Below, in pieces: positions 58,799-64,000 of a stretch of DNA of 64,000 nucleotides. The notes beneath the pieces were generated by a model. It had not been told where the DNA came from, did not search any database, and was given only the letters and a program-made list of their open reading frames with translations. Positions within the stretch are counted from its first letter, which is position 1. The number at the start of each line of letters is the position of its first letter. Source of the stretch: Lachnospiraceae bacterium UBA938 (GTDB lineage Bacteria > Bacillota > Clostridia > Lachnospirales > Lachnospiraceae); NCBI GenBank assembly GCA_002293475.1, contig DBDG01000070.1:66734-130733 (forward strand). The letters run 5' to 3'. Made by a program: the position numbers and the translations under genes.

Positions 58799-61204
58799 TT
58801 AAGGATAAATATCCCATGCGCCCCATTGGCCGACCCCGGGAACCTCGCTATTGGTCCACCATTTTGCGATATAGAGCTGCCCCTGATAGGTGACAATATT
58901 ACCTTTCACATAGACCGTGCCCAAGACCCATGCCGGATAGACCGGCGGCGGATTAGTAACCGTAACGGTACGGCCTACTATAGTGGTCTGGTTGCTGCTG
59001 TTGGTTACTGCATAAGTAAGTGTATAGGTGCCGGCTGCTTGCGTATTTACGTTCCCTGTTACGGTGACCGCACTGGTCAAATCACCGTCTACCGCATCAC
59101 TGGCCGTCACGCCGGTCATCGGATTGAAGGGATCGCCGACGTTGATCTGGATATCATCGGCACCGTTAATAACCGGTTTTACTACCTGCGGTGCCGCTAC
59201 GGTAACTTTCCTTGTTACCTCTGCCGTCTGCGACTGGCTGTTGGTTACACTGTAAACAAGATCATATGTAGCGGAAACACTGGTATTCACCGCACCGCCT
59301 AGCACGATTTGGTCGGTCAGGTCGCCGTCAACCTCATCATATGCCGTTACCCCGGCCATCGGGTCAAAGGTGCTCCCTAAGGTGATGGTTACATTATCGG
59401 CTCCGCTGATGACCGGTTTGATAACCGGGGCGGCCGGTGTGGGGAATTCCTGGCTGGTGTAAAGCCCGTTGATCTGGATATTCTTGAATCCGCCCGTAAA
59501 GCACAGCTTGATCATCCCCTGCAAGGTAAACGATCCGCCGTTAGCAAGCGTTGCATAAGCCGGCATTCTCAGTACATAATGTGTGAATATGCCGTTATCC
59601 TGCTGTGATTCAATAGTTCCTCCCCAAGGGGGCTGGAATATGGCTGAGTTAGGGAAGTCAAACTCCAAGGTATAACCGCCGGGAATATCTGCGCCCGTGT
59701 TATTGGTAATCGTAAAGGCATAGGTATAATTCGGATGGTCGTAGTTGCCGGTAAAGGAATAAGCAAAATCTCCTATCTGGTCTTCGGTCGGCCTGATGCC
59801 CTGATCAGGAATAAGCGGCGGCGCTGCCGCAAACATATCATGTGCCAAGGTGGTCAAGGTATCGCCCGATACATATTCACCGGCTTCCTCATCATACTTG
59901 TAGTCGCCGCTTAATTCCCATACCATGTAGCCGCCGATGCCATTGTCAATGACATATTGGATTTTTGCCGCCATGGAACGTTCATCTTCATGGGTAAGAA
60001 AGACTTTTTTGGATTCGTTCCAGACATAGGAAGTCTGGGTAACATCATCCCAGAACAGTTCGTAGCCGAGTGACGGATCATCCAGCAGGTTCATCATATG
60101 ATAGATAGAATTGGTACCGGAAGGTTCAGCCGGAGGGGGGTCGTTCCAGACACCGTCGATGCCGTCGGCACCGCCGCCGGACATCGCCGCCCTACCATAA
60201 AGGCCGCCGGGATAGGCTCCGGGGGTGACATTTTTCCATCCCCTGGTGTAATAAGGAACCCCGATGTTGATTTTATCTGCCGGCAGGACACCGCGGAAAT
60301 ACTTAAATGCCCAGTCAATGCTCAGTACCGGGATCGGCAGCTGTGCCGTCTCCGTATCACGGGGATCAGAGAAAACAGCCGACTGCGGGCCGACATATCC
60401 GTTCCATGAGCCGTGGAAGTCATAGGTCATCATGTTAAGATAATCCAGATACTTAGCATATTCGCCAAGCTCCATTCCGCCAAGGATCCAAGAAGAAGCC
60501 GGGGCAGCCATGGTGAGCAGATACTGCTTGTTGTCTTCTTCGCTGGCTTCATCCAGTTTCTCCCGCAGCGTTTCCATTAACATCAGGAAATGATCATAGA
60601 TAACGCCCCGGCGCGGTTCTGAAACATCAAAGTCCAGCGGGTTGCCGCTTTGCCCGGTTGAAGAAGGATATTCCATGTCGATGTCCGCGCCGTCAAAGCC
60701 ATACTGACGCAGGAAATCAACGACACTGTCGGCAAACGTATCAATACTTGTTTGGGTATCGGTCATCGGGAAAAAGTTTCCGGATGCCGACCAGCCGCCG
60801 ATGGAAATCAAGGTCTTGGTACCAGGGTATTGCTGTTTGTAAGTATTAAGCAGATTGAAGTGCCCAAGGTAAGGAAGCGAAGGATCCTGGCCTTCATAGA
60901 CCCGCTGTATAGCGGCTTCTTCATCCATAAGCTGAATCCGGTTGTCGTCGCCGACGGCCGCAAATGCATAATTGATATGCGTCACTTTCCCCCAAGGGAT
61001 GTCATGTACGGTGTAGTACTGGCCGAGCTCATTATCGCGCCATTCGCAGAAATATCCGATGATTCTCCTCTGCTGCGGCTGGGCCTGCGCTTGGCTCGGT
61101 GTGGACTCCGCCGGTGCCGCGGCCACTGTCAAAGGCGCGGCAAGCAATGTGAAGGTCAAAAGCAGTGATAAAGTTTTTATTACTTTTTTGGTAAATCTTT
61201 TCAT
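58799..61204 (-). CDS. Secreted GH18 chitinase
   Basis: About 801 residues, same architecture as the left paralog: signal peptide (VIKTLSLLLTFTLLAAPLTV), GH18 domain, carbohydrate-binding-like module, two Ig-like DUF5011-type modules and a C-terminal CBM5/12 (WVLGTVYVKGNIVTYQG). The family motifs are canonical: LISIGGWSASG, DGADIDMEYP, LLTMAAPASSW, MTYDFHGSWNG, YYTRGW and MVWELSGD. It should cut chitin chains outside the cell. The ATG at 61204 is preferred, since AAGGAG then has a 12-base spacing; ATG 61216 touches the ribosome site. Confidence 0.92.
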   Translation of the reverse strand: MKRFTKKVIKTLSLLLTFTLLAAPLTVAAAPAESTPSQAQAQPQQRRIIGYFCEWRDNELGQYYTVHDIPWGKVTHINYAFAAVGDDNRIQLMDEEAAIQRVYEGQDPSLPYLGHFNLLNTYKQQYPGTKTLISIGGWSASGNFFPMTDTQTSIDTFADSVVDFLRQYGFDGADIDMEYPSSTGQSGNPLDFDVSEPRRGVIYDHFLMLMETLREKLDEASEEDNKQYLLTMAAPASSWILGGMELGEYAKYLDYLNMMTYDFHGSWNGYVGPQSAVFSDPRDTETAQLPIPVLSIDWAFKYFRGVLPADKINIGVPYYTRGWKNVTPGAYPGGLYGRAAMSGGGADGIDGVWNDPPPAEPSGTNSIYHMMNLLDDPSLGYELFWDDVTQTSYVWNESKKVFLTHEDERSMAAKIQYVIDNGIGGYMVWELSGDYKYDEEAGEYVSGDTLTTLAHDMFAAAPPLIPDQGIRPTEDQIGDFAYSFTGNYDHPNYTYAFTITNNTGADIPGGYTLEFDFPNSAIFQPPWGGTIESQQDNGIFTHYVLRMPAYATLANGGSFTLQGMIKLCFTGGFKNIQINGLYTSQEFPTPAAPVIKPVISGADNVTITLGSTFDPMAGVTAYDEVDGDLTDQIVLGGAVNTSVSATYDLVYSVTNSQSQTAEVTRKVTVAAPQVVKPVINGADDIQINVGDPFNPMTGVTASDAVDGDLTSAVTVTGNVNTQAAGTYTLTYAVTNSSNQTTIVGRTVTVTNPPPVYPAWVLGTVYVKGNIVTYQGQLYIAKWWTNSEVPGVGQWGAWDIYP

Positions 61205-61249
61205 TTGTGCTTTCATCTCCTTTTCTTATATTTTCTTATATTTGTATTA

Positions 61250-61278
61250 ATTATTGATCAACAGGGGGCATTTTTCAA
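61250..61278 (-). promoter_or_regulatory. Possible promoter of the chitinase pair
   Basis: On the minus strand TTGAAA (61273-61278) and AATAAT (61250-61255) are 17 bases apart, 45 bases ahead of the start codon. The -10 is weak. The remaining bases between here and the icd terminator are AT-rich with no recognised cre site. Confidence 0.35.
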
Positions 61279-61420
61279 TACATGTTGTCTAATCGACAGA
61301 TTCTTTGTAAATATGACGGTTTTTGTGTTGGTTATAGTTAAAAACAAAGAAAAACAGTGAGGAAACTTGTTGCATTACTCTATAGATGCGATGGTGTTAT
61401 TTATAAGAATAATGTAAAAA

Positions 61421-61450
61421 ACAGTGACCGTCCCGCAAGTCGGTCACTGT
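61421..61450 (-). terminator. Terminator of icd
   Basis: A perfect 10-bp stem, ACAGTGACCG with CGGTCACTGT, around a ten-base loop. Read leftward it runs directly into TTTTTTACATT, a textbook intrinsic terminator. Confidence 0.9.
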
Positions 61451-61526
61451 CCGTAAACATAGCATATGGACTGATGATTGATTTATAATTATGGAAGAGG
61501 CACGGCTATGGCCGAAAATGAGAATC

Positions 61527-62741
61527 TCAGTGAAAGTCCTTTGCCTCATAGGTATGGCGCACTGCCTGAATGAATTCACGGCTGTTCAATACACTGACAT
61601 CCTTTAAAGAAGTAATCATTGCTAGGTCTTTCGTCATTTTACCGCTTTCAATGGTGGATAAGACGGCTTTTTCCATCTGATCCGCAAAACGGACCAAGTC
61701 TTCGATGCCATCCAGACCGCCTCTTTTGCGCAAAGCGCCTGTCCAAGCAAAGATAGTGGCCACCGAATTGGTAGATGTCTCTTTCCCCGCAAGATGCTGA
61801 TAATAGTGGCGCTGTACGGTGCCATGCGCCGCCTCGTATTCGTACACCCCGGCCGGTGATACCAGCACGGAAGTCATCATCGCCAGGGAACCGAAGGCCG
61901 CGGAAACCATGTCACTCATGACGTCACCGTCATAGTTCTTGCATGCCCAGATAAACCCGCCTTTATCACGCATCACCCGCGCCACTGCGTCATCAATCAG
62001 GGTATAGAAATACGTAATGCCTTTTTCCGCAAACTGATGCCGGTACTCTTTATCATAAATCTCTTGGAAAATGTCTTTAAAGGTATGGTCATATTGCTTG
62101 GAAATCGTGTCTTTGGTGGCAAACCACAGATCCTGCCCGGTATCCGCCGCAAAGTTGAAACAGGCCTTGGCAAAGCTGACAATGGAGCTTTCCGTATTGT
62201 GGATCCCCTGCAATATCCCCGGACCGTCAAATTCATGTATCGTCTCCCGGATCTGTGCCCCGTCTGCCGCCGTGAATACCAGCTCCGCCTTGCCGGCTCC
62301 GGTGACCTTGAACTCCGTATTCTTATAAACATCACCGTAAGCATGACGTGCCAGCGTGATAGGCGCCTTCCAGCACCTGACCATGGGTTCGATCCCCTTC
62401 ACTACTATGGGGGCGCGGAACACCGTCCCGTCTAACATGGAGCGGATCGTACCATTGGGGCTCTTCCACATTTCTTTGAGGTTATATTCTGTCATCCTCG
62501 CCGCATTAGGCGTGATCGTAGCACATTTGACCGCCACCCCGTGTTTCAGGGTCGCTTCAGCGGCTGCGGCGGTCACCTGGTCCGCGGTGTCATTACGGTG
62601 TTCCAGACCTAGGTCATAGTATTCTGTCCGCAGGTCGACGAAGGGCAGCAACAGCTCATCCTTGATCATTTTCCAGAGAATCCTGGTCATCTCGTCCCCG
62701 TCCATCTCTACCAGCGGTGCCTTCATCATTATTCTGTCCAA
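61527..62741 (-). CDS. icd: NADP-dependent isocitrate dehydrogenase
   Basis: 404 residues of the eukaryotic-like homodimeric IDH type. LVEMDGDEMTRILWKMIKDE, the phosphorylation-loop equivalent SPNGTIRSMLDGTVFR, GFIWACKNYDGDVMSD and YEAAHGTVQRH are diagnostic. The TTG at 62741 is taken as start, because GGGAGG sits nine bases upstream, whereas the ATG codons at 62729 and 62726 are too far away. It supplies 2-oxoglutarate and NADPH. It follows the GntR gene by 46 bases. Confidence 0.95.
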   Translation of the reverse strand: MDRIMMKAPLVEMDGDEMTRILWKMIKDELLLPFVDLRTEYYDLGLEHRNDTADQVTAAAAEATLKHGVAVKCATITPNAARMTEYNLKEMWKSPNGTIRSMLDGTVFRAPIVVKGIEPMVRCWKAPITLARHAYGDVYKNTEFKVTGAGKAELVFTAADGAQIRETIHEFDGPGILQGIHNTESSIVSFAKACFNFAADTGQDLWFATKDTISKQYDHTFKDIFQEIYDKEYRHQFAEKGITYFYTLIDDAVARVMRDKGGFIWACKNYDGDVMSDMVSAAFGSLAMMTSVLVSPAGVYEYEAAHGTVQRHYYQHLAGKETSTNSVATIFAWTGALRKRGGLDGIEDLVRFADQMEKAVLSTIESGKMTKDLAMITSLKDVSVLNSREFIQAVRHTYEAKDFH

Positions 62742-62767
62742 TCTTATTTTCCTCCCTTATCTTATGG

Positions 62768-62781
62768 CGGTATTAATACCG
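62768..62781. promoter_or_regulatory. Perfect palindrome between the GntR gene and icd
   Basis: CGGTATTAATACCG, 14 bases and fully symmetric, lies 27 bases upstream of the icd start. It could bind the neighbouring regulator or another dimeric protein. It differs from the candidate site upstream of the GntR gene. Confidence 0.45.
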
Positions 62782-62787
62782 TTCTTG

Positions 62788-63471
62788 TCAGCCATATATG
62801 TCATACAGCCCGTTCTTAGCCATATTATCATAGGCGTTGCTGATATGCAAGTTAGCCAGGCGCTCCGCTTCCGCTCCGTCTTTTGCCTTGATTGACTCCA
62901 TGATCAGCCGGTGCTCCTCATTGGAAGCCCCGCCCCGGTTCGTATCCGCCAGTGTCTTACGCCGCACCCGGATCACATATTGATGAAAATCCTGCAACAG
63001 ATGCTGGAGCATCTTGGAATGGCAGGCTTCATACAGGATATGGTGAAAGCGGTTATCAAGCTCTGCCATCTGATCCATATGCCCCTTCGCGGCATGGAAC
63101 TCAGCCAGATAGATATTCTCTTCCATTTCCTCCAGCTGCAAGGAAGTGATCTGCTCGGTCGCAAGCCGGGCGCACATCCCCTCCAAAGTGGAACGGATCA
63201 TATAGATATCCTTGACATCCTTGGCGGTGATTCCGGTCACATAGGCTCCCTTATTCGGTATGATCTGGATCAGGCCTTCCAGCTCCAGCTGCCGGAAAGC
63301 CTCCCGCACCGGCGTCCGGCTTACTCCCAGTTCCGCGCCGATCGCTACTTCTCGTAGTTCTTCATGCTCCTGATAGCGGCCGCTGAGGATATCCTCCCGT
63401 AACTTCTGAAAGACCCGGCCACGCAGCGAATATTTATCGGCTTCTTCCTTTTTTATCTCATAATGTCCCAT
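62788..63471 (-). CDS. GntR-family regulator, FadR/FCD subfamily
   Basis: 227 residues. The N-terminal winged helix (VFQKLREDILSGRYQEHEEL, LGVSRTPVREAFRQLELEGL, IPNKGAYV) is followed by an all-helical FCD ligand domain with DIYMIRSTLEGMCARLA, DNRFHHILYEACHS and HRLIMESIKAKD (His/Asp metal and acid-binding positions). FCD members usually sense organic acids. It precedes icd in the same direction, so it probably controls icd or a wider organic-acid set. Confidence 0.92.
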   Translation of the reverse strand: MGHYEIKKEEADKYSLRGRVFQKLREDILSGRYQEHEELREVAIGAELGVSRTPVREAFRQLELEGLIQIIPNKGAYVTGITAKDVKDIYMIRSTLEGMCARLATEQITSLQLEEMEENIYLAEFHAAKGHMDQMAELDNRFHHILYEACHSKMLQHLLQDFHQYVIRVRRKTLADTNRGGASNEEHRLIMESIKAKDGAEAERLANLHISNAYDNMAKNGLYDIYG

Positions 63472-63569
63472 AGCATGCCTCCACCCTAGCTCCTTCTGGG
63501 CACAGCGTGTATATTTCCATCAGGAGTGTGAAATCTTTGACGGATTAGTTGGACTATTGTCCTTGTATA

Positions 63570-63581
63570 ATTGTATGCAAT
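63570..63581. promoter_or_regulatory. Candidate GntR/FCD operator
   Basis: ATTGTATGCAAT is nearly symmetric (ATTG-N4-CAAT) and resembles ATTGTATACAAT-type sites bound by FCD-family regulators. It lies about 100 bases upstream of the GntR start. Autoregulation is inferred. Confidence 0.4.
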
Positions 63582-63622
63582 GTTGGTGGGGGTGTCAAGG
63601 GGGGAGTGAATAATTGGGGGGG

Positions 63623-63668
63623 ATGGCGGCAAGAGGTTATGGCGGCAAGAGGTTATGGCGGCAAGAGG
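63623..63668. repeat. Three 16-bp tandem repeats
   Basis: ATGGCGGCAAGAGGTT is repeated exactly at 63623 and 63639, and its first 14 bases again at 63655. The third copy runs into the left arm of the large inverted repeat. Confidence 0.9.
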
Positions 63669-63899
63669 CAGGAAGGGGAAACCGCCGGTGGCTCATGTGT
63701 CCGTGATCTAAGTGTTTCTAAGCATCCCCGCAAAGCTGTGGCGATTTCCCGTAACCGTCAGCAAGCGCCCTCCATGGCGCATGCTGACTTGCTCGGACAT
63801 CCTTGTCCGAGCATTCCTGGGTTTCGATGGGAATGCTAAGAAACTCTAAGATCACTACCAAAATCGCCACCGGCGGTTTCCCCTTCCTGCCTCTTGCCG
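63659..63899. other. Structured 241-bp inverted-repeat element of unknown nature
   Basis: A 34-base perfect inverted repeat (63659-63692 with 63866-63899) extends imperfectly inward to about 63729 and 63829. The interior holds three stem-loops: 63757-63788 (GTCAGCA-A-GCGCC with GGCGC-A-TGCTGAC), 63790-63813 (TGCTCGGACA with TGTCCGAGCA) and 63810-63837 (AGCATTCC with GGAATGCT). Open frames across it, on both strands, look non-coding. It may be a non-autonomous mobile element, a dispersed repeat or a structured RNA. The final 100 bases of the window show nothing I recognise. Confidence 0.7.
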
Positions 63900-64000
63900 A
63901 ATTTATGTTTTCGTTATTTGGGGGTATGTTTAGTTTCCATTCGCGTGGTCTATACTCCACAGAAGTATTCCGCGAGGTATTTAGCACAAAAGTATTACGT

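Noticed and set aside
63549..63839. A 96-codon plus-strand frame over the tandem repeat
   Set aside because: Gly/Arg/Trp-rich translation of the repeat itself, no ribosome site.
63718..63987. An 89-codon open frame on the minus strand across the inverted-repeat element
   Set aside because: It runs through the stem-loops, has no ribosome site and no protein-like pattern; a frame of this size is expected by chance in GC-rich repeats.

Overview
The window looks like a chromosomal segment of an endospore-forming anaerobic Firmicute, most likely a member of the Lachnospiraceae (Clostridium cluster XIVa). Reasons visible in the sequence: strong AGGAGG-type ribosome sites, the sporulation gene order yqfC-yqfD-phoH-(HD membrane protein)-ybeY, a tepA gene close to an FtsK/SpoIIIE translocase, a BofC-like exported protein, a SpoVB-like flippase, rex beside a YdiF-type ABC-F gene, and anaerobic metabolism genes (NfnAB, formate-THF ligase, FolD). 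Most genes read leftward. No tRNA, rRNA, CRISPR array or intact insertion sequence was seen.

Layout. 1-3.8 kb: the start of tgt, a VanY-type carboxypeptidase, chorismate synthase and a beta-propeller lactonase. 3.9-8.6 kb: a rightward polyamine uptake operon (XRE-cupin regulator, potA, potB, potC, potD) with its own promoter and a palindromic operator. 8.7-9.6 kb: an HSL-type esterase. 9.7-14.8 kb: an AT-rich three-gene DNA methylation/restriction cassette (a nuclease-N6-adenine methylase fusion, a C5-cytosine methylase and a second N6-adenine methylase) with overlapping genes, placed 19 bp behind proA; it is the clearest candidate for horizontally acquired defence. 14.8-20 kb: proA, 5-formyl-THF cyclo-ligase, a DUF896 protein and two FAD-dependent oxidoreductases. 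20-29 kb: envelope and sporulation genes, then pyrimidine-nucleoside phosphorylase with an ECF S component. 29.4-38 kb: a PepSY lipoprotein, rlmH, two zinc-ribbon membrane proteins around nfnAB, and folD-fhs for one-carbon metabolism. 38-43.9 kb: ftsK/spoIIIE, an unrecognised AT-rich gene with its own promoter, tepA and a NahK-like kinase. 43.9-54.1 kb: a GT-C-like membrane protein, metY, yebC, a CNNM/CBS protein, mazF-type toxin with no visible antitoxin, alr, nnr, a coiled-coil protein and rex. 54.1-56.2 kb: a perfect Rex box between divergent promoters, then an ABC-F ATPase. 56.2-61.2 kb: two tandem paralogous secreted GH18 chitinases, one of which keeps the catalytic acid motif but has lost several substrate-pocket residues. 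61.4-63.5 kb: isocitrate dehydrogenase and its adjacent GntR/FCD regulator.

The last 500 bases hold no convincing gene. They contain a compact structured element: three 16-bp tandem repeats running into a 34-bp perfect inverted repeat whose interior carries three stem-loops, two of them sharing bases. With the methylase cassette, the degenerate HD protein in the phoH-ybeY operon and the divergent chitinase pair, it is the main object for follow-up.
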